A stretch of DNA of 64,000 bases from Flexithrix dorotheae DSM 6795 (lineage in GTDB: Bacteria > Bacteroidota > Bacteroidia > Cytophagales > Flammeovirgaceae): the NCBI RefSeq assembly GCF_000379765.1, contig NZ_KB903436.1, forward strand, positions 62,664 to 126,663, given 5' to 3'. A program made the position numbers and the translations under genes. This document shows positions 7,947 through 16,393 of this stretch, piece by piece (position 1 is the stretch's first letter; each line of letters opens with the position of its first letter). Below the pieces are notes generated by a model. The model had not been told where the DNA came from. It ran no database searches and saw only the letters and a list, made by a program, of their open reading frames with translations.

Positions 7947-8768
7947 ATGGAAAATCCCATAAGAAATTTTCAGGAGGTCATCCAAAAACTCCAATCCCCC
8001 AAGTCTGTAAAAGAGGTGCTGGAGGAACAAATAAATATTGCCATAAAAAGTCATCAGAGATCTAATTTTGCACTTTTGCTTTCTGCCTTTGGTGCAGGAT
8101 TGGAAGTAGGATTCAGTGTGTTTTTGATGGGTGTGATTTATACACTCTTTCAGGATAGTTTTACTGAACATACCCTGCATTTTTTCCTGGCTTTCGCCTA
8201 CCCAATAGGATTTATTTTTGTAATAATTGGGAAATCTGAGCTTTTCACGGAACACACCACACTAGCCATACTACCAGTTTTTAACAATGGCGTTACTTTA
8301 AAAGCACTGGCAAAATTATGGGGGTTAATTTATGCCGGTAATCTTATTGGAGGCTATTTCTTTGGTTTAATTGTAACTGCTGTGGGACCTGAAATGGGAT
8401 CAATTGATCTGAAAGCTTTTGAATACCTTGCTAAAAAAATGGTTGCACACAACTGGTGGATCATTATCGCAAGCGGGATTTTAGCCGGTTGGCTCATGGG
8501 TTTATTGAGCTGGTTAATTGCTTCTTCTCAGGATACCATCAGCCGAATAGTTGTTGTAATCATTGTTACAACCGTTATAGGACTTGGCGGACTCCATCAC
8601 TCTATTGTAGGATCTATAGAAGTATTTGCAGGATTAATCTCCAGTAAGGCAATCACATTGTCGGACTATATGGTGTTTCAGGTTTGTGCTACCCTCGGGA
8701 ATGCCATTGGGGGAGTAGTTTTTGTTTCCACCATCAAGTATTCTCACATTAATGCAGCTGAAAAATAA
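7947..8768 (+). CDS. Formate/nitrite transporter (FNT) family channel, YfdC-like
   Basis: A 273-residue protein with a soluble N-terminus of about 45 residues and six membrane segments. The pore histidine of FNT channels is preserved in the segment GLHHSIVGSIEVFAGLI, and the internal repeat typical of FNT proteins is visible (ASGILAGWLMGLLSWL against the N-terminal half). Family members conduct formate, nitrite, hydrosulfide or lactate; the YfdC subgroup has no settled substrate. It is divergent from dps, sharing an intergenic region with it, and convergent with the RsbT/kinase fusion gene. No formate or nitrite metabolism genes lie nearby, so a role in acid or oxidative stress is only inferred from context. 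Confidence 0.88.
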   Translation: MENPIRNFQEVIQKLQSPKSVKEVLEEQINIAIKSHQRSNFALLLSAFGAGLEVGFSVFLMGVIYTLFQDSFTEHTLHFFLAFAYPIGFIFVIIGKSELFTEHTTLAILPVFNNGVTLKALAKLWGLIYAGNLIGGYFFGLIVTAVGPEMGSIDLKAFEYLAKKMVAHNWWIIIASGILAGWLMGLLSWLIASSQDTISRIVVVIIVTTVIGLGGLHHSIVGSIEVFAGLISSKAITLSDYMVFQVCATLGNAIGGVVFVSTIKYSHINAAEK

Positions 8769-8814
8769 GATATTTGCAGAGTCCTGATTTCCCCTTGATA
8801 AAGGGGAATCAGCT

Positions 8815-10080
8815 TCATTTCCAAACCAGGAAGAAGAAGGTACTTCCTTTACCTATTTCGGATTCGAGCCAGACTTTTCCCCGGTTTCTTTGGGCAATTT
8901 TCTTCACCAGAGGTAAACCCAGGCCTGTGCCTTTTTCCACTGAGTTCAGTTTTTTACCTACTGTCCGGTACAGGTTAAAAATATCTTCATGATATTGTTT
9001 GTCAATTCCAGGCCCATTATCGGCTATTTTAACAATTACCCCTTTTGCATTCTCCTCTGCGGATATGTTAATTTTCACAAGTTCCTTATCACAATATTTA
9101 ATACCATTGGTAATTAAATTGGTCAATACTTGTTGCATAGCCACTTTATCATAACTTACGGAGGGTAAATCCTCCACTTTAAATTCAACTTTCTTTGGGC
9201 TGGAGATCAGCTCAATCACCTCTTTTGTCAATTCATTCAAATCGATTTCCTCCTGCACATCTTCATGCGCAGAAGAAGTGGCATAGTCCAGGTAATCGTT
9301 AATCAGTTTTTTCATATTTTTCCCTGCCCGCAAAATCATATCAAACATCTCTGCAGTTTCTTCGGTAAGATCATCCTTATAAAAAGAGTTAATCATTTCG
9401 CCTGCTGTAAAAACTACATTCAGAGGCGATTTTAAATCATGGGACACTACATGGGCAAAATTTCTGAGTTCTTCATTTTTTTCTTCCATCTGAATGACCA
9501 TGGCTTGAAGCTTGGCATTTGCCGCTGCCAATGATTTTTCATTATTTTTTATTGTTTCATAAGCTTCCTGGAGTTTTTGATTTTTCCTCTTTAAATCCTG
9601 AAGGGGAGAGAAGTTGATTTCTTTTTCGATATGTTTTTCCCAACTGGAAATTGTATGGCTGTCCACAACCTGCCCGCCTTCAGGAAGAATTTTTCGTAGA
9701 GTTATCACAGTGCCCTCGTCAGATTTTTCTATATCCACATATTCCACCAGCTTTTGGCTTCCTTCCAGGCCTAGTCCATCTTTGCCATCCGGGCCGGCCA
9801 CATTTTCCAATACTTCGGAAAAATCAAATTCATCACGGCCAAAATCCCTGATGATCGCTTCTAAGTACTGTTTCTTTTTTGCGGTGATAATATTAAGCTC
9901 CAGAATTCCTCCGTTTTGGTGCAAAAGTACATTTCTGCAGACTTCCGAAATCGCAGTTACAAATTTGGTGATGTTATATTGACTAAGACCAGCAGATTTG
10001 GCAAATTCCCTAATAGATTTCAGGGTGAAGATTACGTCTTCCTGATACCTGATTCCGATCTCTGTTATTTTTAATTTCAT
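8815..10080 (-). CDS. RsbT-like ATPase domain fused to a sensor histidine kinase
   Basis: A 421-residue cytosolic protein. Residues 1-130 are an RsbT-type HATPase (N-box ISEVCRNVLLHQNGG, then DGLGLEGSQKLVE as G-box). A coiled coil follows at about 160-205, then a conventional kinase core: H-box VVSHDLKSPLN with His214, N-box NLITNGIKYC, G1 DNGPGID, G2 GTGLGLPLVKKI. The N-terminal domain resembles RsbT, which is released from stressosomes on stress and activates partners by binding, so the fusion would allow the stressosome to control phosphotransfer; this is inference. It is the last gene after rsbR-rsbS-rsbT-rsbX-like, 74 bp after the previous stop. Its partner could be the response regulator at 13398-13814. 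Confidence 0.88.
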   Translation of the reverse strand: MKLKITEIGIRYQEDVIFTLKSIREFAKSAGLSQYNITKFVTAISEVCRNVLLHQNGGILELNIITAKKKQYLEAIIRDFGRDEFDFSEVLENVAGPDGKDGLGLEGSQKLVEYVDIEKSDEGTVITLRKILPEGGQVVDSHTISSWEKHIEKEINFSPLQDLKRKNQKLQEAYETIKNNEKSLAAANAKLQAMVIQMEEKNEELRNFAHVVSHDLKSPLNVVFTAGEMINSFYKDDLTEETAEMFDMILRAGKNMKKLINDYLDYATSSAHEDVQEEIDLNELTKEVIELISSPKKVEFKVEDLPSVSYDKVAMQQVLTNLITNGIKYCDKELVKINISAEENAKGVIVKIADNGPGIDKQYHEDIFNLYRTVGKKLNSVEKGTGLGLPLVKKIAQRNRGKVWLESEIGKGSTFFFLVWK

Positions 10081-10154
10081 CTTTTTAGTAGCTTGGCTAT
10101 TAATTTTATAAATATGGCTACAGCTTGTCTTATTTTGAGATGAATAATTTCAGC

Positions 10155-11165
10155 TTATTGATTTTTAAATACCAATATGGATGAATCATCATTAATTCTC
10201 GCCTGTTTGGAAAAAATTGCCGAGGCCATAATAATTGGTATTTGATTCCGTAGCGGCTCCAAATTGAGTAAGCCACAATCTCTTATCCCATCGGAATGCA
10301 TTAGCAATGTGTCTCCCTTATTGAATTCCTCCTCCAGCATCTTATATTTTTTCACCTGATTTCCTACAATGCCGGGATAGGATATAAAAACTTTCCTTCC
10401 AGAAGTCTTTTTTATAAATGCGGAAATATTGCCAATTCCAATATACTGGAGCTTATTCTCCTTTTTCAGAAAGCGAGCCATTCCCAAAACACAACCCCTG
10501 GAGCCTTTTATACCCTTATCCATCAGTTGCAGGAGCTCCACCAGATTTTCCTGAGCATTTTCCTTAAAAATCTTTACCGCATTTCTGGAAGCCAGGGAAG
10601 CTTCGGGGCCATGACCTAATCCATCAAGTAATAAGATTTTCGTTTCATCTTTTAATTCTTCTATAGCCACAGCATCTCCGCAGAAATCCTCCCCCTGCAT
10701 GGGGACACATATCCAGTCATAGTTCAGGGCTGATTTTTTCCTGGAATCTTCTTCAATAAATTTCCTGGAAATCAATGAATTTCCAAACACAGGTGAGTTA
10801 TAATACAGGAACTGATCCGAGAGCCTGTTAATACTTCCCAGGCCATGACCCAGGCTTCCACTTGAGGAAAATCCATCCTCAATGGCTTTCTTCATAAATT
10901 TGATGTGTGGCCCATTGTCACAACTAATTACCTCCACCCCTTTGTCTTCCTTAATGATTCTACATAAAATCCACCGGTTTCCTTTGGCGTACTTTATTAA
11001 ATTGGTGCCCAATTCAGAAATGATAATGGAGACATCAGAAATAAAATTTTCAGGGAAATGATAGCTCCTCATGTAGAGCTCAAAAAAACGCCTGAAATCT
11101 CCTATTTTAGATTTGTCTGTAATTAATGCTCCTATATTTTTATCAATAACATTTATTGCTTCCAT
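10155..11165 (-). CDS. RsbT-like ATPase domain fused to RsbX/SpoIIE-type PP2C phosphatase
   Basis: A 336-residue protein in two parts. Residues of about 1-135 are an RsbT/RsbW-type HATPase (N-box IIISELGTNLIKYAKG; GSLGHGLGSINRL as ATP lid). Residues of about 145-336 are a PP2C/SpoIIE-like phosphatase with metal-site motifs EDFCGDAVAI, LLLDGLGHGPEASLAS and the terminal NDDSSILVF. In Bacillus, RsbX dephosphorylates RsbR and RsbS to reset the stressosome; this protein is the obvious equivalent. The gene overlaps the end of rsbT by 13 bp, so translation is probably coupled. Fused ATPase-phosphatases of this type occur in RsbRST modules outside Bacilli, as far as I recall. Confidence 0.88.
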   Translation of the reverse strand: MEAINVIDKNIGALITDKSKIGDFRRFFELYMRSYHFPENFISDVSIIISELGTNLIKYAKGNRWILCRIIKEDKGVEVISCDNGPHIKFMKKAIEDGFSSSGSLGHGLGSINRLSDQFLYYNSPVFGNSLISRKFIEEDSRKKSALNYDWICVPMQGEDFCGDAVAIEELKDETKILLLDGLGHGPEASLASRNAVKIFKENAQENLVELLQLMDKGIKGSRGCVLGMARFLKKENKLQYIGIGNISAFIKKTSGRKVFISYPGIVGNQVKKYKMLEEEFNKGDTLLMHSDGIRDCGLLNLEPLRNQIPIIMASAIFSKQARINDDSSILVFKNQ

Positions 11166-11563
11166 ACCATCAATTTAACCACAGTTCCTTTATTTAATTC
11201 AGATTTTAATTGAAATTCATCTACCAGATTTTTCGCTCCTGGAAGTCCCAAACCTAATGATTTGTTGGTAGAAAAACCCTTTTGAAGCGCCAATTCTTTA
11301 TCCGGAATTCCCACCCCTTTATCCTTACAAATGACTTCGAGCCCAATTTTGTTATCTTTTTCAATTATTCTGATAATGATTACCCCCCCTTTACCATGGA
11401 TCAACATGTTTCGCAATATCTCACTCGATGCAGTAGTTATTTTGGTTTTAACCAAATCTGATAATTCAATTTCCTCTGCAAGTTCTTTTACTAGTCCTCT
11501 ACCATTTAAAAAATCGTTTTCATTTTTAATCCGTATCTTTTTCTCCTTGATCAGTTTCATCAA
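11153..11563 (-). CDS. rsbT: RsbT-like serine/threonine kinase, stressosome switch
   Basis: A 136-residue single-domain HATPase kinase, matching the length of Bacillus RsbT. Visible motifs: ITTASSEILRNML (N-box), CKDKGVGIPDKELALQKGFSTNKSLGLGLPGAKNLVDEF (given only as landmarks: DKGVGIPD and GLGLPGAKNL). In the stressosome it phosphorylates RsbS and RsbR and is then released to act on a downstream target. Its start overlaps rsbS by 38 bp and its end overlaps the rsbX-like gene. No rsbU or sigB is present in the window, so the output must differ from Bacillus; the kinase-fusion two genes downstream is the likeliest target. Confidence 0.92.
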   Translation of the reverse strand: MMKLIKEKKIRIKNENDFLNGRGLVKELAEEIELSDLVKTKITTASSEILRNMLIHGKGGVIIIRIIEKDNKIGLEVICKDKGVGIPDKELALQKGFSTNKSLGLGLPGAKNLVDEFQLKSELNKGTVVKLMVWKQ

Positions 11564-11930
11564 TACGGTTCAATTTAGTAATTTTTTCATTTAACAATTC
11601 TATCCCATGTTCTACATTTATAGCAGTAAGAATATTGGGCATTTCCAGTCCTAATTCTACCAGGGTAATAGCCACTGCAGGTTGCATGCCTACCACCACT
11701 GTTTGGGCGTCCATCAACCCTGATATGGAAGCGATATTATTGATTATTCTGCCCATAAATGAATCGATAATGGGAACAGAAGAAATATCCAGTAATATCC
11801 CTTTTGAATTATGTTTCTCCAGGGTTTCAGCAATGTCGTTTAAAAGTTTTATTCCAAGACTATCATAAATTTCACTTTGAATGGTGATTAACAATAGATT
11901 TCCCAGCTTCAGTATTGGAATCCTGTCCAT
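11526..11930 (-). CDS. rsbS: RsbS-like STAS-domain stressosome scaffold protein
   Basis: A 134-residue STAS protein whose start (MDRIPILKLGNLLLITIQ) aligns with Bacillus RsbS, supporting this start despite a 59-bp overlap with rsbR. The phospho-acceptor segment is conserved: Ser57 in VPIIDSFMGRI corresponds to the Ser phosphorylated by RsbT in Bacillus. A second landmark, VGMQPAVAITLVELG, is almost identical to the RsbS family. It should co-assemble with RsbR into the stressosome core and hold RsbT. The C-terminus carries a short acidic extension (DETDQGEKDTD) beyond the STAS fold. Confidence 0.93.
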   Translation of the reverse strand: MDRIPILKLGNLLLITIQSEIYDSLGIKLLNDIAETLEKHNSKGILLDISSVPIIDSFMGRIINNIASISGLMDAQTVVVGMQPAVAITLVELGLEMPNILTAINVEHGIELLNEKITKLNRIDETDQGEKDTD

Positions 11931-12783
11931 ATTTCAATTCTAATTTATGTTCCTTTTTCTTATTAATTATTTGCAATGCCATTTGTATAGCTTCCGACAT
12001 GGTCCCTTTTGTTTTAGTAACTCCGAGATCAATATCAAGACTTATTATGGTTTGGGCAATGGCGGGACTTATTCCGCTGATGATGCAGGTAGCTCCCATG
12101 AGTCGGGCAGCTGCAGAGGTTTTTAGTATATGTTGGGCGGTTAGTGTATCAAGTGTAGATACACCGGAAATATCTATTATGGCGATTGAATAACCTGTAT
12201 CATTGATGGCATTTAATAACTTATCCATAATCTGCTGAGACCGCTGACTATCCACTGTACCAATAATTGGCACACCCAGAATTCCGTCCCACAATTTAAT
12301 AATTGGTGTGGAGGCTTCCAGCAGCTCTTTTCTTTGTCTCCTTATAATTTCTTCCCTATCGGCAATAAAAGTATCAAAAGTAATTGTTCCCAGTTCATCA
12401 ATAAGCTCATTCAGTGTTTTAAGCTCAGTAAGCAGTAAGGTGGGCTTTTTGTCATAAATACTTTTCAAGAAAAACATCAAACTATTTTTCAGGCTGAAAA
12501 TAAACAAGGCAGATTCCTTAGCTGTATAGCCCAAAAGTGTTCTTTTTTGGGTGATTTCCACAATCATTTTCCTTAATGGGATAAATTCTTTGGAAGTCAC
12601 ATCAAAATTTCCAGGAGACAGTACATTTATAAATTCCTCCAAAAACAAATTAGATTCCCTTAATAAGTCTTCCTTATCCGCCAAATCTTCTCTGTGCACA
12701 TTGCCATTGAGTTGCGCTTCTACCCAATGGTTTAGAATTTCCTCCTTTTTTTCGGTAATTAATTCTACAGTTTCGTTTTTCAT
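11872..12783 (-). CDS. rsbR: RsbR-like stressosome protein (helical sensor domain + STAS)
   Basis: A 303-residue protein. Residues of about 1-150 are helical and resemble the RsbRD-type N-terminal sensor (EEILNHWVEAQ, then a Leu-rich four-helix region); residues of about 160-275 are a STAS domain. The two phospho-threonine positions of RsbR proteins appear conserved: Thr213 in VSTLDTLTAQH and Thr245 in PAIAQTIISL. No Cys/His pattern for a cofactor is obvious in the N-domain. It is the first gene of a five-gene operon running leftward to about 8815, all with overlaps or short gaps. Its 190-bp upstream region lacks the two-part stress motif. Confidence 0.93.
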   Translation of the reverse strand: MKNETVELITEKKEEILNHWVEAQLNGNVHREDLADKEDLLRESNLFLEEFINVLSPGNFDVTSKEFIPLRKMIVEITQKRTLLGYTAKESALFIFSLKNSLMFFLKSIYDKKPTLLLTELKTLNELIDELGTITFDTFIADREEIIRRQRKELLEASTPIIKLWDGILGVPIIGTVDSQRSQQIMDKLLNAINDTGYSIAIIDISGVSTLDTLTAQHILKTSAAARLMGATCIISGISPAIAQTIISLDIDLGVTKTKGTMSEAIQMALQIINKKKEHKLELKYGQDSNTEAGKSIVNHHSK

Positions 12784-12922
12784 GTGTTTGATATATTTGT
12801 TTCTTATCGTTTAAAATAGTTTGCCGGAAAGTAATAATTAACTTCGGGATATTTGATTTGAATAAAGTTAAAAAAATGGCCATCCTGAATCGAAAACTAA
12901 TAACCATTTTTCTAATATAAAA

Positions 12923-12952
12923 ATACCATTACAGGATTTTCTGTAATGGTAT
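12923..12952. terminator. Bidirectional intrinsic terminator
   Basis: Stem ATACCATTACAG / CTGTAATGGTAT with flanking A and T runs, just after the csbD-like stop on the minus strand. It separates csbD from rsbR. Confidence 0.8.
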
Positions 12953-12973
12953 AAATAACAATTTTTTGAAGTG

Positions 12974-13165
12974 TTAGTTTTGGTATTGGTGGATTTTCCT
13001 TTTTATGGTTTCTTTTTCCTCACCCACTTTCTTCTGTATTTTTCCCAGAAGTTCTTCTTCCTGGCCTTCCACATAAGTTAAATCATCATCGGTCAGGTTA
13101 CCATATTCTTGTTTTAATTTTCCTTTAATTACGTTCCAGTTTCCTTTAATTTCTAATTTGTCCAT
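12974..13165 (-). CDS. CsbD family stress-response protein
   Basis: A 63-residue protein with the CsbD signature: IKGNWNVIKGKLKQEYGNLTDDDL and a C-terminal Gln/Glu/Lys-rich helix (quoted here in part: NWNVIKGKLKQ and NLTDDDL). CsbD proteins are small, soluble, induced by general stress (SigB in Bacillus, phosphate starvation in Escherichia YjbJ), and of unknown biochemical role. It is monocistronic with its own terminator and a recognisable two-part stress promoter, and lies just upstream of the rsbR operon on the same strand. Confidence 0.93.
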   Translation of the reverse strand: MDKLEIKGNWNVIKGKLKQEYGNLTDDDLTYVEGQEEELLGKIQKKVGEEKETIKRKIHQYQN

Positions 13166-13269
13166 TTTGTGTTTTTTTGGTTATAGTGAAACATTAATTT
13201 AATTACTATAACTAAGGAATCAATATGATACCAAAAAATAATCAGGAATTAATAAATTGAAATTTAGGC

Positions 13270-13358
13270 GATAACTAGCTAATTAACAAGGGGTTATATT
13301 AATTCGAAAGGGGAAGGGAAACTTTCTGGAAATGGAAATTTGAGGATTATTTTCTACA
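13270..13358 (-). promoter_or_regulatory. Two-part stress promoter of csbD
   Basis: Dyad TGAGGAT-TATT-TTCTACA (+ strand) at 13341-13358. A weaker second element, CGATAACTA at 13270-13278 (TAGTTATCG in transcription sense), lies 62 bp downstream in the reading direction and 104 bp before the start codon. Confidence 0.45.
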
Positions 13359-13397
13359 GCATTTGAGGTGATATCTTTACAAATAACCTAAGACCGA

Positions 13398-13814
13398 CTA
13401 ATTACTAAGATTTTCTACCGCTTTTATAAAAGTAAGTAGGTTGAATGGTTTTTCCAGAAATTCGCTCGCTCCATTATCTAAAGCCCTTTGTCTGATCCCC
13501 CTGTCCAGGTTTCCCGAAATAATGATTACTGATAATTCGGGAAAAGTCTCCTTTGCGTGATCCAGAATACTAAACCCGGAGCCATCTGGCAAGTTCACAT
13601 CCGAGATAAGAAGTGCTGGGGTATTTTCACTCAATTCAGTCATACCCTCCTTTATAGTATGCGCTAAAGTGGTCTCATAGCCAAATTTTTTGAGTACGTT
13701 TTTAAGTAATTGGGAAAGATCTAATTCATCCTCCACTATCAGGACTTTCTTTACATCAGTCGCTGGCTGTATTTCTTTGAAGTTATTATGCTCCATATTT
13801 TTGGAAGTAGTCAT
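13398..13814 (-). CDS. Single-domain response regulator (receiver only)
   Basis: About 138 residues from the ATG at 13814; an in-frame start at 13856 would add a Cys/Phe-rich stretch unlike a receiver and is unlikely, and a start at 13796 (MEHNN) is also possible. The receiver fold is complete: acidic pair in IVEDELD, phospho-acceptor Asp in LLISDVNLPDGSG, Ser in IIISGN, and Lys in FLEKPF. No output domain, so it acts by protein interaction or phosphorelay, like CheY or Spo0F. It lies about 230 bp upstream of csbD, close to the RsbT/kinase fusion gene, which lacks an adjacent partner; pairing of the two is inference. Confidence 0.9.
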   Translation of the reverse strand: MTTSKNMEHNNFKEIQPATDVKKVLIVEDELDLSQLLKNVLKKFGYETTLAHTIKEGMTELSENTPALLISDVNLPDGSGFSILDHAKETFPELSVIIISGNLDRGIRQRALDNGASEFLEKPFNLLTFIKAVENLSN

Positions 13815-13856
13815 AAATCGATAATTAAAAGAATGGAAACAGCATTTCCATTTCAT

Positions 13857-14430
13857 TTGAATAAAAGTGAAATAATCAAAACTAATTTAACCTTATATGC
13901 TCCAAATGCTGAAATTTGAAATTTATTCTATTTAGTTTATTTGAAAAGGAAGCACCAAAGATTAGCATTATAGAATATTGTTCCCTTAGAAAGGTCAAAT
14001 ATCAGTAATAAATTCTACCGCAAAAAAAATGCGTTGTTACCTATTTTAAAAATCCACCTCATCTCCACAAATAAATGCAATAAACTATTTTTCAGATTTA
14101 TATAAAATAATATTCTGTATCATTATAAAAATTAATATAAAAAATTAAAACTTTTGGTTTTATCAAATAATTAATAAAATAAAAATTTGAATACAATCTA
14201 ATTTAAAAATCTCCTATTCATCAAATTAGTTCGTTTAAGAAGCTATTTTCCCTTGAATGTGTGGAGATAAATCAACTATTATTGTGGAATTAGCAGTACA
14301 GGTCCATCAATCATGAAAATCTCACTTTTTTTTAAACTTCTAATTTTCAGCTACTTACCTAAAAAGTAAATTCATCTGTCAATCAGGCATTTTCTTTTCA
14401 ATTACAATTATCAAATAAGAAAAGAAACCC
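13857..14430. other. 574-bp intergenic region, very AT-rich
   Basis: Divergent spacer between the response regulator and the APP1-like gene. It contains a stretch of about 100 bp near 14090-14200 that is nearly all A/T. On its right side there are two TGTGGA elements (14260-14300). No coding sequence seen. Confidence 0.5.
14260..14300 (+). promoter_or_regulatory. Stress-motif half-sites upstream of the APP1-like gene
   Basis: TGTGGAG at 14260-14266 and TGTGGAA-TTAG-CAGTACA at 14283-14300, 131 bp before the start codon at 14431. Only the left half-sites match well, and a TGTCAATCA at about 14376 is the nearest second-element match, so this is a weaker member of the set. Confidence 0.35.
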
Positions 14431-15588
14431 ATGAGCAAGTTATACAAATATCCTTTCAAATTATTTAAACTAAAATTGAAAAAGGTTTTAGGCTGGAGGG
14501 AAAAACCAGTGATCCAACCTTACAGGGGAATTGGAAGCGATACTTCGATTAACCTTAAAGGCAGGGTGTTAGAAAACAGTGGCCTTTCCAGCCCACAGGA
14601 AGAAAACTCCAAATGGAAAAATTTTAAGGCCATGATCAAAAGATATTTGAGTGATGGCTTACCAGGATTACCAGTAGAAGCCAGGCATGGCAATAAGAAA
14701 AAAGTGGTATGCTCAGATCAAAATGGTTTTTTTGAAGTGAATTTCAAGAATGAAAGCGCATTTGGGGAAAACGGACCAAACTGGGGAGAAATAGAGCTAA
14801 AGCTTTTGGATACGGTAGATGAACAAACTCCCGACTCTATGGTAAAAGGAGAATATTTAGTGGTAAATAACAAGCTGCAATATGGTGTTATTTCCGATGT
14901 AGATGATACTTTTTTAATTTCTTATTCTACAAAATTTCTAAAAAAAATAAGGCTGCTTCTGTTTAAAAATGCGCATACAAGAGTGCCCTTTAAGGGAGTA
15001 GCCGCATTTTACCGGGCATTGAGAAGAGGAAAAGACGGAAGGCAAAAGAACCCTATTTTTTATGTATCCAGCAGTGAATGGAATTTGTATGATCTGCTTG
15101 TTGATTTTTGCCATTTCCACAACATTCCGAAAGGTCCTTTTATGTTGCGGAATATACCTAAGAATCCACTGAAAATATGGAAATCGGGAAGGGGAAACCA
15201 CAACCATAAATTTGATAAAATCGTACGGTTGCTGGAATTATATCCGGAGCTAAAGTTTATCCTGATAGGCGATACCGGCCAAAAGGATGCTGAAATTTAT
15301 GGTAGTGTAGCCATGGAATATCCAGAACAAATCCTGGGTATTTACCTGAGAGAAGTAAATAAAGGGAAAAATAGTGTGATGATAAACAACATCAAAGAAA
15401 CGATTGCTGCAAAAGGTGTGGAAATGATTTTAGTTTCCGATTCGGATGAAGCTGCAAAACACGCTTATGAAAAGGGCTGGATCCATGCCAACGCCCTTCC
15501 GGCCATCTATCTTGAAAAAGAGAAAGACCGGCAGACACCTTCAGACATGCAACAACTGTTTGGCGAATACCCATTTTCCCAAAACTGA
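14431..15588 (+). CDS. APP1/DUF2183 family phosphatidate phosphatase-like protein
   Basis: A 385-residue protein. Residues of about 35-140 form a beta-rich domain; from about 150 the HAD-type APP1 catalytic domain begins, with nucleophile motif ISDVDDT (DxDxT), then FYVSSSEWNLYDLL (motif II Ser), HKFDKI (motif III Lys) and FILIGDTGQKDAEIY (motif IV). Yeast App1 is an Mg-dependent phosphatidate phosphatase, and bacterial homologues are widespread but little studied. There is no signal peptide. The gene is followed after about 100 bp by an OmpA lipoprotein on the same strand, which suggests an envelope role. Lipid-phosphate substrate is an inference from family. Confidence 0.88.
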   Translation: MSKLYKYPFKLFKLKLKKVLGWREKPVIQPYRGIGSDTSINLKGRVLENSGLSSPQEENSKWKNFKAMIKRYLSDGLPGLPVEARHGNKKKVVCSDQNGFFEVNFKNESAFGENGPNWGEIELKLLDTVDEQTPDSMVKGEYLVVNNKLQYGVISDVDDTFLISYSTKFLKKIRLLLFKNAHTRVPFKGVAAFYRALRRGKDGRQKNPIFYVSSSEWNLYDLLVDFCHFHNIPKGPFMLRNIPKNPLKIWKSGRGNHNHKFDKIVRLLELYPELKFILIGDTGQKDAEIYGSVAMEYPEQILGIYLREVNKGKNSVMINNIKETIAAKGVEMILVSDSDEAAKHAYEKGWIHANALPAIYLEKEKDRQTPSDMQQLFGEYPFSQN

Positions 15589-15686
15589 AGCAATTGAAAT
15601 CAAATAAGTTCAACCTAAATATATTTAGCCTGTAACAACCACAGGTAACTAAAAATCAAAAATTGTTCAACCAAATAACGAAAAAA

Positions 15687-16358
15687 ATGAAACGTATATT
15701 AAAATCTATTGCGCTAGTCTCATTAGGAATTATGATCAGCACAAGTTGTGCTAACTGGAGTAATACCGCTAAAGGCGGAGCTGTGGGAGCAGGTACAGGT
15801 GCTGCCATTGGCGGAATCCTGGGAAATAAAAATGACAACACAGCCAAAGGTGCTATTTTAGGTGCTGCTATTGGCGGAGTTACTGGTGCCGCTATTGGTA
15901 AATACATGGATATGCAGAAAAAAGATCTGGAAGAGGAATTGGGCGAGAAAGCAGAGGTGGAAAGAATAGGAGAAGGATTAAAAGTAACCTTTGAATCGGG
16001 TGTACTTTTCGATTTCAATTCCAGTAAATTACAACCAGCCGCACAAAGCAGTATCGAAAAAATGGTAGAAACTTTTAAAGAATATCCCGATACAGATATT
16101 CGGGTAATTGGTCATACTGATAGCAAAGGTAGTGATAAGTATAACCAAAAACTTTCTGAAAAAAGGGCTAAATCCGTAGTGGATTATGCAACAGCTTTAG
16201 GATTGGAAAGAAACAGGTTAATCTCTATTGGTTTTGGTGAGGAAGACCCGGTGGCTTCCAATGAAACAGAAGCTGGTAGAGCGGAAAACAGAAGAGTAGA
16301 ATTTGCAATTTATGCCAATGAAGAGTTGAAAAGAAAAGCAGAACAAGGTGAAATTTAA
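15687..16358 (+). CDS. OmpA-family lipoprotein with glycine-zipper segment
   Basis: About 223 residues from the ATG at 15687; an upstream in-frame TTG (15663) is less likely since the lipoprotein signal begins MKRILKSIAL. The lipobox is IMISTSC, with lipid-attachment Cys at about 21. Residues of about 30-80 are a glycine-zipper (GGAVGAGTGAAIGGILG), and residues of about 95-220 an OmpA/MotB peptidoglycan-binding domain (VIGHTDSKGSDKYNQKLSEKRA in part, and the terminal NRRVEFAI). It should tether the outer membrane to peptidoglycan. The family is similar to YiaD. A strong terminator follows. Confidence 0.92.
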   Translation: MKRILKSIALVSLGIMISTSCANWSNTAKGGAVGAGTGAAIGGILGNKNDNTAKGAILGAAIGGVTGAAIGKYMDMQKKDLEEELGEKAEVERIGEGLKVTFESGVLFDFNSSKLQPAAQSSIEKMVETFKEYPDTDIRVIGHTDSKGSDKYNQKLSEKRAKSVVDYATALGLERNRLISIGFGEEDPVASNETEAGRAENRRVEFAIYANEELKRKAEQGEI

Positions 16359-16393
16359 TCCCTTTTAACCTAAACCAATAACCTCACATTTTT

